Positions 1-8,906 of a DNA stretch of 64,000 nt are shown in pieces. Below the pieces are notes generated by a model, which was given only the letters and a program-made list of their open reading frames with translations, did not search any database and was not told the DNA's origin. The DNA lies in assembly GCA_016196035.1 (NCBI GenBank), contig JACPYM010000020.1:62001-126000 (forward strand). Direction: 5' to 3'. This DNA is from Acidobacteriota bacterium (lineage in GTDB: Bacteria; Acidobacteriota; Blastocatellia; RBC074). Made by a program: the position numbers and the translations under genes. Positions within the stretch are counted from its first letter, which is position 1. Each line of letters starts with the position of its first letter.

Positions 1-2
1 CC

Positions 3-59
3 GATTTATTTCCGGTGCCGCAAACCGTCGAGCATGTGCTGGTATCTGTGAAAGGATGA
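3..59 (+). CDS. C-terminal end of an unidentified protein (partial)
   Basis: The frame starting at base 3 is open from the window edge to a TGA at 57-59 and reads DLFPVPQTVEHVLVSVKG. It looks like a normal protein C-terminus. The 'DLFP...VE.V' pattern faintly recalls the end of TrmA/RumA-type RNA methyltransferases, but 18 residues cannot establish this. It converges on rsgA across the heptamer repeat. Confidence 0.4.
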   Translation, partial: DLFPVPQTVEHVLVSVKG

Positions 60-150
60 GGGATGAAGGCGGAAGGATGAAACAGAAGTTCCGGTTCATC
101 CTTCCGCCTTCATCCTTCATCCTTCATCCTTCATCCTTCCGCCTTCATCC
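54..150. repeat. Heptamer array in inverted orientation, hairpin between convergent genes
   Basis: Four heptamers of the GGATGAA/GGCGGAA type (54-81) are followed, after 13 bases, by eight heptamers of the complementary TTCATCC/TTCCGCC type (95-150). The first 28 bases of each side pair with one mismatch (54-81 with 95-122). The structure fills the gap between an incoming plus-strand gene and rsgA, so it could terminate both. It may also simply be slipped simple sequence. Confidence 0.7.
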
Positions 151-152
151 TT

Positions 153-1244
153 TCATTCATTTCCCCGTCGTTTCGCGCGTCCGCGTTCCTCGCCTGCCCG
201 CGCCAGCTTCTTCATCTTCTGCTTTTGCTCGTTCAACTGTGCGTAAGACTGTTGCCGTTTGGTCAGGTGCGCGAGTTCCTGTAGCATCTTCTGGTAATTT
301 TCCAGACGTGAACGCGTGAGCGTGCCGTCGGCGATGGCGGCGCGGATGGCGCAGCCCGGTTCGCGCCCGTGTCCGCAGTTGCTGAAGCGGCATTGCAAGG
401 CGAGTGCTTCGACATCGGTGAAGACTTGTTCGATGCCTTCATCGCCTTCCCACAACTGCAACTCGCGCATGCCGGGCGTGTCGAGTACGAGGCCGCCTTG
501 CGGCAGCAAGATCAATTCGCGGTGCCGTGTCGTGTGCTGGCCGCGTTCGTCGCTCTCGCGTACCTCGCTGATCTTTTGCCGATCAATGCCAAGCAGGCGG
601 TTAATCAGTGTGGACTTGCCGACGCCAGAGGTGCCGACGATGGCGATGGTCTGACCCGGCGCAAAATAAGCTTGCACCTCGGCGACGCCTTGACCGTGTT
701 TGGCGCTGATGGCGTGGACGGGCGCGCCGTTGCTGACGGCTTCCATTGCGGCGACTTTGCTGGCGACGTCTGCGCAAAGGTCGGCTTTGCTGAGCAGCAC
801 GACAGGTTTGACGCCGCTGTTGACCGCGACTGTCAGGTAACGCTCCATGCGGCGCGGATTGAAATCCTGATTGAGCGACGTCACAAGCAGGATGGTGTCA
901 ATGTTCGCGCCGACGACCTGCTCTTCGGTTTTGGCGCCGGCGGTCTTGCGCGTGAATTTGCTGCGGCGCGGCAGGATGGCGTGGATGCGCGCGCGCGGCT
1001 GATCGGGCCGTTTCTTCAACGCGACCCAATCGCCCACGGCGGGCAGGTCGGCACGACTCTGCGCCTCGTGCCGCAACTTGCCGGTCGTCTCGGCCAGAAT
1101 TTCGCCTTCGTTGGTGAAGACGCGATAGAACTGGTTGTATTCCAAAACCACGCGCCCCGGGTGGCAGCCTTCTTCGGCGAAGGGTTGAAAGTGCGCGGCG
1201 AATTCTGCGTTCCAGCCGTAGCTGGTCAAATGCTCGAAACTCAT
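153..1244 (-). CDS. rsgA: Ribosome small-subunit maturation GTPase RsgA
   Basis: A 363-residue circularly permuted GTPase that binds the 30S subunit late in assembly and is released on GTP hydrolysis. Motifs occur in the permuted order: G4 as LLSKADL, then G1 as GTSGVGKST, then G3 as DTPGM. An N-terminal OB-fold stretch (about residues 30-100) precedes them. The C-terminal zinc knuckle is visible as CRFSNCGHGREPGC. The tail after residue 325 is rich in Lys, Arg and Gln. The ATG at 1244 has AGGAG upstream. Length and motif order are typical; it appears monocistronic and no partner gene is adjacent. Confidence 0.96.
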   Translation of the reverse strand: MSFEHLTSYGWNAEFAAHFQPFAEEGCHPGRVVLEYNQFYRVFTNEGEILAETTGKLRHEAQSRADLPAVGDWVALKKRPDQPRARIHAILPRRSKFTRKTAGAKTEEQVVGANIDTILLVTSLNQDFNPRRMERYLTVAVNSGVKPVVLLSKADLCADVASKVAAMEAVSNGAPVHAISAKHGQGVAEVQAYFAPGQTIAIVGTSGVGKSTLINRLLGIDRQKISEVRESDERGQHTTRHRELILLPQGGLVLDTPGMRELQLWEGDEGIEQVFTDVEALALQCRFSNCGHGREPGCAIRAAIADGTLTRSRLENYQKMLQELAHLTKRQQSYAQLNEQKQKMKKLARAGEERGRAKRRGNE

Positions 1245-1518
1245 TGCTGGTTATCTCCTAAAGTTGGTTGGCCTGGTTGATTTGCTTGGGTGGCGTTGGC
1301 GAGCGCGAGTTGGTTGCCGCACGCAAAGACACTTCCGGTGTCACGCGAAAGGCAAACGTAGTAGGGCGTGCGCGGGAACAAACAACTCACTGATTAGGAG
1401 ACAGTCATAGGCGTTTTGTAAACGAATCAAAATGATGGCGCATTGTACGCAGCCGCGCGCGCCTTTTTCAAATGCAGCCGGAAGCAAGAGGGCCAAGGTC
1501 AAAGCGAGCGGTGGGCGA

Positions 1519-1807
1519 CCTATGGAATGCGGGGACTCGTCAGCGCTTTTCGTTCTTGCCTAGATCGGATTTCATTTGCGTATATGGCAGGGCGTGCAAT
1601 GTTGGTACGGTACCGCGCGCGTCAGCAAGCGGAGACGCCGCTGCTAAACCAGTTCGCCTTGCTTAACGCGCCGCTTGCTGACGCGCGCGGTACCGTATCG
1701 CTGCGCGGCTTTTACCTTACACCGAAGTGAAAAACCGATCTAAACGTTCGCGGTTCCGCTGAAATCTCAAGGGCGAACGCAAAGCGGTGACGAGTCCCAC
1801 TCCATAG
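1519..1807. repeat. Outer inverted repeat enclosing a family A palindrome
   Basis: Bases 1519-1560 and 1770-1807 are imperfect inverted repeats that share CTATGGA, GGACTCGTCA and CGCTTT blocks. They flank the 182-bp family A element and a short spacer (1743-1769). The simplest reading is a palindromic element inserted inside another palindromic sequence. The remainder of this gap (1245-1518) shows no gene or clear signal. Confidence 0.65.
1561..1742. repeat. Family A palindromic element, copy 1
   Basis: The 182-bp near-palindrome begins TAGATCGG and ends CCGATCTA. Inner arms contain GGTACCGCGCGCGTCAGCAA and its complement around a variable centre of about 40 bases. Outer arms (TTTCATTTGCGTAT against TTTTTCACTTCGGTGTA) also pair imperfectly. 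No open frame inside looks coding. Copies 3, 4 and 5 at 13687, 15905 and 62452 share the same plan. Confidence 0.85.
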
Positions 1808-1815
1808 TGCGCAGG

Positions 1816-2784
1816 TTACTTCATCAACAAAGGCTGCATCTTGGGCGAATCCATATTTTCTTTGGTCAGCAACTCGACGCCGGTGTCAATGCGCCGTTCG
1901 GGTGTTTTCCCGGCCAGTTTATCCACGATGGTCTTGACGCCTTCGTAACCCATCTTGAACGGGTTTTGCAGCACCAGCGAATCAATCGCGCCGTCCTTTA
2001 CGTCCTGGCCCAGCTTGCTGGTGTAATCGAAGCCGACCAGCCGCACCTTGCCGACCAGGTTGCGCTGCTTGATGGCCTGTACCGCGCCCACGGTCGAAGA
2101 TTCATTTGACGCAAACAAGCCCGTCAAATCGGCATTACTGGTCAACACATCTTCGCAGGCGGCCAGGGATTTGGCGGCGCTGGCTTCGCCATAAAAGATC
2201 GGTTCGATGACTTTGATGTTGGGGAAATCTTTCTTGATGGTGGCGATGAAACCCTCTTCGCGTTCGTCGGTCGAAACCGAGCCTTTCTTGACGCCGAGCA
2301 CGGCGACCTTGCCTTTGCCGCCGAGGATTTCGCCCATGCGTTTGGCCGCCTGCGCGCCGCCCGCGCGATTGTCGGTTGAAACGTAAGACAGATAGTTTTG
2401 CGTCGAGATGCCCGAATCAAAAATCGTCACGGGAATGCCGGCCTGTTGCGCCGCCGCGACCTTGGGCACCAGCGCGTCACCGTGCGAAGGCGCGAGCACG
2501 ATGCCATCCACACGTTGCGTGATCATGTCTTCGACGATGCTGACCTGTCCGGCGTAATCGGTTTCTGAGGCCGCGCCTTTCCAGATGATTTTGACATTGA
2601 GGTCTTTGCCCGCCGCTTCGGCGCCCGCTTTGACAGTTTGCCAGAAGGCGTGCGAGACGCCTTTGGGAATGACGGCGATGGTCGGTTGTTTCTTGCTACC
2701 TGACTCGCTGCCTTTGTTACAAGCGGCCAGCAGCGCGAGGGCGAGTGAAAGGGAAATGCAGCAGAAGAGTTTTGCTTTGGTCAT
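1816..2784 (-). CDS. Sugar-type ABC substrate-binding lipoprotein (periplasmic binding protein 4 family)
   Basis: The 322-residue protein has a lipoprotein signal ending LLAAC (lipobox near residue 22) and then a ribose/galactose-type binding fold. Typical pieces are [47 protein letters not shown] and [15 protein letters not shown]. It should capture a sugar or related ligand in the periplasm and deliver it to an ABC permease. No ATPase or permease gene lies in this window, so it is an orphan here. The two dehydrogenase genes upstream on the same strand suggest use of a sugar or sugar acid, but this is inference. The ATG at 2784 is preceded by GAGGAC. Confidence 0.88.
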   Translation of the reverse strand: MTKAKLFCCISLSLALALLAACNKGSESGSKKQPTIAVIPKGVSHAFWQTVKAGAEAAGKDLNVKIIWKGAASETDYAGQVSIVEDMITQRVDGIVLAPSHGDALVPKVAAAQQAGIPVTIFDSGISTQNYLSYVSTDNRAGGAQAAKRMGEILGGKGKVAVLGVKKGSVSTDEREEGFIATIKKDFPNIKVIEPIFYGEASAAKSLAACEDVLTSNADLTGLFASNESSTVGAVQAIKQRNLVGKVRLVGFDYTSKLGQDVKDGAIDSLVLQNPFKMGYEGVKTIVDKLAGKTPERRIDTGVELLTKENMDSPKMQPLLMK

Positions 2785-2811
2785 CAGTTGTCCTCAGAGG
2801 TGGTTTTGAGA

Positions 2812-2894
2812 AAGCATTGCCACAGAGTCACAGAGAAAAGACTTGAAAGACCGGGAAACTATCTCTACCGCTCTGTGACTCTGTGGCAATGCTT
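2812..2894. repeat. Perfect 24-bp inverted repeat between dehydrogenase and binding-protein genes
   Basis: Arms at 2812-2835 and 2871-2894 are exact complements (AAGCATTGCCACAGAGTCAC and onward) around a 35-base loop. It lies just upstream of the binding-protein start. It could be a transcript hairpin or a short mobile palindrome; there is no T-tract of the kind expected for a classic terminator. Confidence 0.8.
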
Positions 2895-2923
2895 CCGGCA
2901 TTTGCGTCAGTCCAATCTTTTCT

Positions 2924-4087
2924 TTAATCAAAAACTGCCACGCCCTTGATGAAATCCGCGCTGAAACGCTCTGTGGCAAAACCGCGCGGCACTTCTTCCA
3001 GCGTGTGATAGCGATGCGTGATGAACTTGGAAACATCTATGCGTCCGGTGCTCAACAGGTTCAACGCCTGACGATAGGTGCTAGGCCGGCCATCCGCTTC
3101 AAACCCGCCCGAAGCGCCGACGGGCGAAACGAACGTGGGTTCGAGGAACTGCACATTGTTGAGCACGCCCAGGTCTACGCCGTGGTGGCCGTGGCCGTAC
3201 AGCAACACGGTCGCCTGTTTGCGCAACAGCCCCGGCATCTGTTTGAAGAGTTGCGCAATGCCTGCCGATTCGATCAGGTAATGAATGCGTTCGCCCTGCG
3301 TTAGGTCTTGCACGGCGGCAACCAGATCCGTATGCAGTGGATCAAGCGCCGCGCTTGCGCCGTAGCCCAACACCAACGCACGCCGCTGCGCGCTGGGTTC
3401 AGTGACGATCAGCGTGCCGTCAAAGCCGACGACGTTGCGCAGGTATTGCGTGAACAACAACCCGGCTGGCCCCGCGCCGCAGATCAGTACATTGCGAATC
3501 GGACGCTCGCCGCCGAAGGTGTAACGGGCTGTCACGGCGCGCATCATCGTCGTCGAGTGGATGATGCAACCCAGCGGCTCGACCAGTGCACATTGTTCCA
3601 GCGACAAGTCGCTTTCGACCTTAACGACATTGACGGCGGGCACGGCGATATATTCAGCCAGCGCGCCTTGCAAGCCGGTGATGCCGTGCTCGGCGTAATT
3701 GGCGCACTGATGCGAATTGCCCGTCGCGCAGTATTCGCAAAGCGTCTGCGCATAACTGTGGCAGTTCAAGCCCTGATCCACCGCCACGCGGTCGCCTACG
3801 TTCAAGTCACCCACTGCCGCGCCAAGTTCAACCACCGTACCGCCGAACTCGTGCCCCAGAATCAGCGGATGGTCAGCGAGCGGAATCGGGCGGCCTTGCG
3901 CGTCGGTGTTGTAGTTCGCCTGACCCAAAAAGATGTGGAAGTCGGTGCCGCAGAGGCCCACGCCGCCGACTTTGATCAGCACGTCGCGCGGACGTAACGC
4001 AGGCACGGGGATACTGCGCGTTTCCATCGTTTCGGGCGCGGTGAGCGCCAGAGCTTTCATTGAAGAGAGAGTGGAGCGTTCGTTCAT
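2924..4087 (-). CDS. Zinc-dependent medium-chain alcohol/polyol dehydrogenase
   Basis: An MDR-superfamily oxidoreductase of about 387 residues, resembling sorbitol or threonine dehydrogenases. It shows the catalytic zinc motif GLCGTDFH, the GHEFGG motif, and a structural-zinc lobe with spaced cysteines (C near [19 protein letters not shown]). A Rossmann nucleotide site reads CGAGPAGL, followed by an acidic strand end (TEPS), which suits NAD. The substrate is not predictable. Start choice is uncertain: TTG at 4105, ATG at 4093, 4087 or 4060 are all in frame. The family N-terminus aligns best from MKALALT (4060), and none has a strong ribosome site. It lies between the SDR gene and the sugar-binding lipoprotein on one strand. 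Confidence 0.85.
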   Translation of the reverse strand: MNERSTLSSMKALALTAPETMETRSIPVPALRPRDVLIKVGGVGLCGTDFHIFLGQANYNTDAQGRPIPLADHPLILGHEFGGTVVELGAAVGDLNVGDRVAVDQGLNCHSYAQTLCEYCATGNSHQCANYAEHGITGLQGALAEYIAVPAVNVVKVESDLSLEQCALVEPLGCIIHSTTMMRAVTARYTFGGERPIRNVLICGAGPAGLLFTQYLRNVVGFDGTLIVTEPSAQRRALVLGYGASAALDPLHTDLVAAVQDLTQGERIHYLIESAGIAQLFKQMPGLLRKQATVLLYGHGHHGVDLGVLNNVQFLEPTFVSPVGASGGFEADGRPSTYRQALNLLSTGRIDVSKFITHRYHTLEEVPRGFATERFSADFIKGVAVFD

Positions 4088-4115
4088 CGCCATTTCAAAT
4101 TTCAAATTGGAGATT

Positions 4116-4189
4116 GGGACAGTACCGCGCGCGTTAGCAAGCGGTGATCTAACGGCTCAGCCGCTAACTGTAGCACGCGGTACCGTCCC
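4116..4189. repeat. Family A palindrome, core-only copy 2
   Basis: Only the inner hairpin is present: GGGACAGTACCGCGCGCGTT at the left pairs with the complementary right arm ending GGTACCGTCCC. The outer TAGATC arms are missing. It sits in the short gap between the dehydrogenase and the SDR gene. It is probably a decayed or minimal member of the family. Confidence 0.75.
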
Positions 4190-4206
4190 GAAGCTGGCGG
4201 CCCGCT

Positions 4207-5187
4207 TCAGGAATCCAAATCCTTCGTGTCCAAACGGTCTTCGCGTTGCAGCAATTGGAACCGTTCGATGGTTTCGCGCACGCCCGCGGCCAGCGAAGTC
4301 GCGGGCGGCAATTGCAGCGCCGCCCGAATCGCCGTGTCATCCAGTTTGGAAGGCATCGGAATCGGATTGGGTGCGCACGTCAATGTGCCTTTGGCCGCCG
4401 GAATAAGTTTTTCGATTTCGGTGATGACATCGGCGACGGCTTCGGTTTCGCCGGCGATGTTGAAGACGTGCGCGCCTGCGAGTTCGGTCGTCGCCGCGCG
4501 GATGAAGCCCTCGGCGCAATCGCCCGCGTATAGAAAATCCGTCTTGCCGCCAAAGCCGATATGATAAGGACGCCCGACGACGGCAGCTTTCATCGCTTTG
4601 GTCGGGCCGGAGGTGATGCCGAAATCGCGGCCTGCGCCGTAAACCGTCAGGGGCCGCAAGCCTACGCTATGCAAGCCGTGATCGAGGAAATAGACGCGCG
4701 CGTTGTCTTCGTTGCAGCGTTTGAACGCGCCGTAATGCGTCGCCATCTTGCCGGCTTCGTCTTCTTTGGCGGCGTGGCCTTCCTCGGCTTCGCCAAAGAC
4801 GGCGGCGGAACTGGCGTAGGCGATGCGTTTGACCTGGCCGCTGGATTGGCGCGCGGCCTCAAAAATGTTGAGCGTGCCGACCACATTAACCATTGCGCCT
4901 AAACGCGGGTTGGCGCGGCAGACGGGCACTTGCACGCCCGCCAGGTGGATGATGTTGGTGATACCGTGATTATGGACGAGGCCGATGACGGTGGCTTCGT
5001 CGGTAATGTCGCCCGCGACGAACTGGGCGCGCGCGATTTCGTCGTCGTCCATAATCAGGCGCAAGCGTTGCGGATCGGCGCTCTGATCGAAAATTACGAC
5101 CTTTACGTTTTGGGCTAACAGTTTTTTGACGACCCAGGCGCCGATGAAGCCGTGCGCACCCGTCACCAGAAACGTTGGAGTTGACAT
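4207..5187 (-). CDS. NAD-dependent epimerase/dehydratase (extended SDR)
   Basis: The 326-residue extended short-chain dehydrogenase has the nucleotide-binding motif GAHGFIG near residue 10, an acidic end of strand 2 (VIFDQSAD), a catalytic YGAFK (YxxxK) near residue 165 and a serine patch (YASSAAVFG). Close relatives act on nucleotide sugars, uronates or erythronate, so a sugar or sugar-acid substrate is likely. The adjacent MDR dehydrogenase and sugar-binding lipoprotein point the same way. The ATG at 5187 is supported by upstream AAGG. The last residues (EDRLDTKDLDS) reach almost to the repeat at 4116-4189. Confidence 0.85.
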   Translation of the reverse strand: MSTPTFLVTGAHGFIGAWVVKKLLAQNVKVVIFDQSADPQRLRLIMDDDEIARAQFVAGDITDEATVIGLVHNHGITNIIHLAGVQVPVCRANPRLGAMVNVVGTLNIFEAARQSSGQVKRIAYASSAAVFGEAEEGHAAKEDEAGKMATHYGAFKRCNEDNARVYFLDHGLHSVGLRPLTVYGAGRDFGITSGPTKAMKAAVVGRPYHIGFGGKTDFLYAGDCAEGFIRAATTELAGAHVFNIAGETEAVADVITEIEKLIPAAKGTLTCAPNPIPMPSKLDDTAIRAALQLPPATSLAAGVRETIERFQLLQREDRLDTKDLDS

Positions 5188-5297
5188 GCGTTGATTGCCT
5201 TTATGAATGATGTTTGTAGGAGCTTTTGTAAAGCCCGCGCATCATAGCACGCGAGGCGGGATTGCGGAACGCGCGGGATAAAAGTCTGGGGCAGTTT

Positions 5298-5486
5298 CAG
5301 TAGTTCCAAAGATTGGAGTGCAACGTAGACTTGTGGGACTCAAACAGATTCCTGATTCCTGGCTCCTGATTCCTGACCAGCTAAAAATGATGGCTGTTTT
5401 TCTGTTGATCAGGAATCAGGAATCAGGAGCCAGGAATCAGCCCCCAAGTCTGGCACTTCGCCACAAGCTGAAATTTGGAACTACTG
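5298..5486. repeat. Nested inverted repeats in the gap between divergent genes
   Basis: An exact 25-bp inverted repeat (5352-5376 and 5416-5440, built from GATTCCTG/CAGGAATC units) lies inside a second 13-bp inverted repeat (5298-5310 and 5474-5486, CAGTAGTTCCAAA). The whole makes a long cruciform-capable element in the 476-bp gap between the SDR gene and the LolA-like gene. I see no coding potential in it. The rest of the gap carries only the ribosome site of the next gene. Confidence 0.75.
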
Positions 5487-5663
5487 AGATTTCCCTCGCC
5501 TTCTCCAGACTTCCTCCCGCTTGACGCTGATGCGCGGCATCGGTGAGTATGCCGGGCGTTTCCCGCTGCAACGTTCAACCATTCATGCGTAGGATCATAA
5601 GACTGTGCCGCTGCTGGCGCGAGCCTGCTGGCTGCGAGCAGTGCGAAAGAAAAGGACATCATA

Positions 5664-6506
5664 ATGTTGCAACACCTGACCAAAGTGCTGCTGCTCGGCG
5701 CGGTTTTGTTGACCGCGTGTGAAAGCCAACCGAAACCCGCGCCGACGCCTGACCCGATTATGCAACCAGCGGCGCTGCCGGATGTGGCGCCCTGGCTCAA
5801 AAAACTGGCGACGCAAGACGGCGTCAAAGACGCGAGCGCCGAGATGCGCATGGAACTCGAAGAAGCTAACGGCAAACGCGCGCAATTGGAGTTTCAGTTG
5901 CAGCGCAAATATGGCGCCGACCACACCGCCACCTTTTTGAAAGTCAGCGCGCCGCGCGAAGATTCCGACAAAGCCCTGCTGGCTATCGAAAAACCTGAAG
6001 CAGCGACCGAAGCGACTTCCTATCTAGCCGGCTTGAAAAAGCTGGCGAAGCTGGGGTCGAGCAATACGCTCAGCTTCCACGATGCCAAAGTCACCGTGCA
6101 GGAGTTGCTGGGGATGGAACTGGGGCAATACAGCTTCAACGCGGGCGAACGCGTCACTGAGGCGGGCGTTGATTTGATCAAGGTGGAGGGGAAAGCGCCG
6201 GCCGAACGCAATCTGGCCTATCCGCGCGTGTTGGTCTATTTCAACGCGGCCAAGCAGCAACCCGCGCGTTTTGAAATTTTCGATGAGCGCAATGAGTTGG
6301 TAAAAACGATGCGCGTCGAAGAGGTCAAGCCCATTCAAGGCCACCAGACCCTGACCAAACTGGCGGTGGAAGAACATCAGACCAAACGCCAAGTGCGGCT
6401 GGAAACGCGCGCCATCAAATACGATCAAAACCTCAGCGACAAAATTTTTACCGAAGAAAATCTGAAAAGCGTGGTCACCAGCGCCAGCCAGCAATTGACG
6501 CAATAA
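5664..6506 (+). CDS. LolA-like outer-membrane lipoprotein-sorting protein (lipoprotein)
   Basis: A 280-residue exported lipoprotein with signal MLQHLTKVLLLGAVLLTAC and lipobox LTAC. The body has the alternating strand pattern of the LolA/LppX-like fold used to carry lipids or lipoproteins. Such proteins are often encoded next to MMPL/RND exporters, as here: the exporter begins within 25 bases of its stop. I infer a shared task of moving hydrophobic cargo across the envelope. AAAAGGA lies 7 bases before the ATG. The family call rests on fold-like pattern and context rather than a signature motif. Confidence 0.65.
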   Translation: MLQHLTKVLLLGAVLLTACESQPKPAPTPDPIMQPAALPDVAPWLKKLATQDGVKDASAEMRMELEEANGKRAQLEFQLQRKYGADHTATFLKVSAPREDSDKALLAIEKPEAATEATSYLAGLKKLAKLGSSNTLSFHDAKVTVQELLGMELGQYSFNAGERVTEAGVDLIKVEGKAPAERNLAYPRVLVYFNAAKQQPARFEIFDERNELVKTMRVEEVKPIQGHQTLTKLAVEEHQTKRQVRLETRAIKYDQNLSDKIFTEENLKSVVTSASQQLTQ

Positions 6507-6527
6507 GGGGGCGTGCCGGAGAGCGGA

Positions 6528-8819
6528 ATGCAGCCAAAGAGTGAAATGCATAAAGATTCAAGCTTCGTGCGGTTCGTGATCGCCCATCCGCGCTTGCTGG
6601 TGCTGTTAGTCGTGCTGGTGACCGTCGCCCTGGGCGTTGGTTTGCGGCGCGGTTTGGTGTTGGATGTCTCGCCGCAAAGTTTCATCGAACACGCCAGCCA
6701 GGCGCGCCTTGATTTTGAACGCACGCGCCGCCAATTTGGCGACGACCGCGTGATGATCATCGCGGTCGTGTGCGACGATGTCTTCACACCCGCCAATTTC
6801 GCCAAGCTGCGCTCTTTGCACGAAAAGATCAGCGCGCTCTCAGGCGTGGCCGAAGTCCTCAGCCTGAGCAACGCCCCTTTCGCGCACAGCCTGGCCGAAG
6901 GGGCGGCGCTGGAGAAACTGGTTCCCGCCGGCCCGCTCGATGCGGCGCGCTTGCGTGAGGCGCGCGAACTCGCCACGCGCGACCGGCTCTTTGCTGGCAA
7001 CCTGGTATCGCCCGATGCCAAAACGGCGGCGCTCAATGTGTTGTTCAAACCGACCCTGGCTTCCGAAGAGCAATATCAGTTCACCGAAATCATTTACGAC
7101 CTGACGCAGCAGGCGGGATTTGCCGCCAATTACTTCGCGGGCGATCCCTATTCGCAATGGCGCAGCATCTCGACGATCAAGCGTGATTTGAAGCTGTTTT
7201 TGCCGCTGACGCTGATTCTGATTGCGCTCTTGTTGTGGCTGAGCTTTCGCTCGCTCGCGGCGGTGTTGCTGCCGTTGCTGACGATTGGCATCGGGCTGAT
7301 CTGGCTGCTGGGATTGATGGCCTGGCTCAAGGCGCACTTCACGATTTTGGCCTTGATGTTGCCGACCTTGATGCTAGCGATTGGTTGTTCTTACCTGATT
7401 CACGTGCTCAATCAGATCGGCATCGAGGCAGCGCTGACACCTGATCATCCACCCGAACAATGGATCGCCCAGGCCTTACGCTTTATCACCTTGCCCGTCG
7501 TCGTTTCGGCGCTCACGATCCTGGCCGGATTTCTCTCGCTGGCGTTTACCAAAATTCCCGCCATTCGCACGACGGCGGTTTATGCCGCCATCGGCGCGTT
7601 GATCACGATGCTGCTGTCCTTGACCTTTGTCCCGGCGGTGCTGCTCTTGTTGAAGCAGCAAGCCAAACCCCTGCGCATCGGCTTGGCGGGCGGCCTGGTG
7701 CGCCGCTTGGAGGCGACGGGCAAGTGGGCCACCGATCACCAAAATTTTTTGTATGTATTGACCGCCCTGATTGCGGTAGTCAGCGCCATCGGTGTCGGGC
7801 GCATTCAGGTTGAAATTGATTACTTCCACTTCTTCAAAGCCAATTCCGAAACCACGCTCAGTTTGGAAGAAGTCAATCGCCGCTTGGCGGGCGTGGTCAC
7901 GATTGATCTGGTGATCGAGGGCCAGCAGCCCGGCGCTATTGAAGACGCGCGCGTGCTGCAACGCATTGCGGAGTTACAAGCCTTTGCCGAACGCCAGACC
8001 TGGCACGGGCAGGGCATTGATCATTCGCTTTCCATCGTGGATTTCATCAAACATTCGAACCGCGCCTTCAATCACAATGACGAACGGTTTTACAGCCTCC
8101 CGACTGACAATCGCGTGATTGAGGAATTGCTTTCCGAGCGTGATCAATTGAAAAGCTTTCTCACCCGCGATGGCCGCAGCGCGCGGATTTTGATCCGCAG
8201 CAATCTGTCCCGTTCCAGCCTGATGGCCCAGGTCTTACCCGAATTGGAAAAGAAAGGCCGCGAATTACTGCCGGAGTTTCGCGTCTATGCTACGGGCACT
8301 TTTGTGTTGCTCAACCGCACCTCCGATCAGATTGCTGGTGAACAGGTGCTGAGTATCTCGCTGGCCCTGGTGACGATTTACCTGATGCTGTCGGCGCTCT
8401 TTCGTTCCTTGCGCGTGGGTTTCACCGCCCTGGTGCCCAATCTGATTCCGGTGCTGTTCTTTTTTGGCTTTATGGGTTGGCGGGGCATTCCGTTAAATCT
8501 GACGACCAGTCTCGTCGCCAGCGTCGTGCTGGGGTTGGCGGTGGATAACGCCGTGCAATTCATCGTGCGCTTCCGCCGTGTGCAGCGCGAAGATTCGGAC
8601 TTGCAACAGGCGATCATCGAAAGCATGCGCTTGTCGGGCCGACCCATCATTTATGCCAACATCGCCTTGGCCGTGACCTTTGCCATCTTTGCGCTTTCGG
8701 ATTTCGAGCCGGTCGCTTCCTTCGGCCTGCTCTCGGCGATTACGATCCTCGGCTGCCTGATCGAAGACTTAGTGCTGTTGCCCTCGCGCCTGACCTCACC
8801 GATCTTTCGCGCCAAGTAA
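6528..8819 (+). CDS. RND-superfamily transporter, MMPL/hopanoid-exporter-like
   Basis: About 763 residues with two repeated halves. Each half has one N-terminal membrane helix (near residues 20 and 400), a large periplasmic loop, and a block of five helices (about 220-390 and 600-755). The blocks include PLTLILIALLLWLSF and ISLALVTIYLMLSALF. This is the plan of single-chain RND lipid exporters rather than drug pumps of the AcrB size. A GTG at 6513 is in frame, but ATG 6528 has GGAG six bases upstream and fits better. It is co-transcribed with the LolA-like gene. Cargo is unknown. Confidence 0.88.
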   Translation: MQPKSEMHKDSSFVRFVIAHPRLLVLLVVLVTVALGVGLRRGLVLDVSPQSFIEHASQARLDFERTRRQFGDDRVMIIAVVCDDVFTPANFAKLRSLHEKISALSGVAEVLSLSNAPFAHSLAEGAALEKLVPAGPLDAARLREARELATRDRLFAGNLVSPDAKTAALNVLFKPTLASEEQYQFTEIIYDLTQQAGFAANYFAGDPYSQWRSISTIKRDLKLFLPLTLILIALLLWLSFRSLAAVLLPLLTIGIGLIWLLGLMAWLKAHFTILALMLPTLMLAIGCSYLIHVLNQIGIEAALTPDHPPEQWIAQALRFITLPVVVSALTILAGFLSLAFTKIPAIRTTAVYAAIGALITMLLSLTFVPAVLLLLKQQAKPLRIGLAGGLVRRLEATGKWATDHQNFLYVLTALIAVVSAIGVGRIQVEIDYFHFFKANSETTLSLEEVNRRLAGVVTIDLVIEGQQPGAIEDARVLQRIAELQAFAERQTWHGQGIDHSLSIVDFIKHSNRAFNHNDERFYSLPTDNRVIEELLSERDQLKSFLTRDGRSARILIRSNLSRSSLMAQVLPELEKKGRELLPEFRVYATGTFVLLNRTSDQIAGEQVLSISLALVTIYLMLSALFRSLRVGFTALVPNLIPVLFFFGFMGWRGIPLNLTTSLVASVVLGLAVDNAVQFIVRFRRVQREDSDLQQAIIESMRLSGRPIIYANIALAVTFAIFALSDFEPVASFGLLSAITILGCLIEDLVLLPSRLTSPIFRAK

Positions 8820-8845
8820 GCCACGCTGTTTCCGCCGCAGATAAA

Positions 8846-8892
8846 CGCAGAAAAACGCGGATCACCATTGGCTTGATCCGCGTCTTTCTGCG
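8846..8892. terminator. Shared terminator hairpin between convergent genes
   Basis: Arms 8846-8864 and 8874-8892 pair at 18 of 19 positions around a 9-base loop (CGCAGAAAAACGCGGATCA left arm). A-rich sequence on one side and CTTTCTGCGG on the other give U-rich tails in neither strand beyond the stem. Its place exactly between the RND gene and the end of the EPS locus still suggests bidirectional termination. Confidence 0.65.
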
Positions 8893-8906
8893 GCTAAAAT
8901 CTCGCG

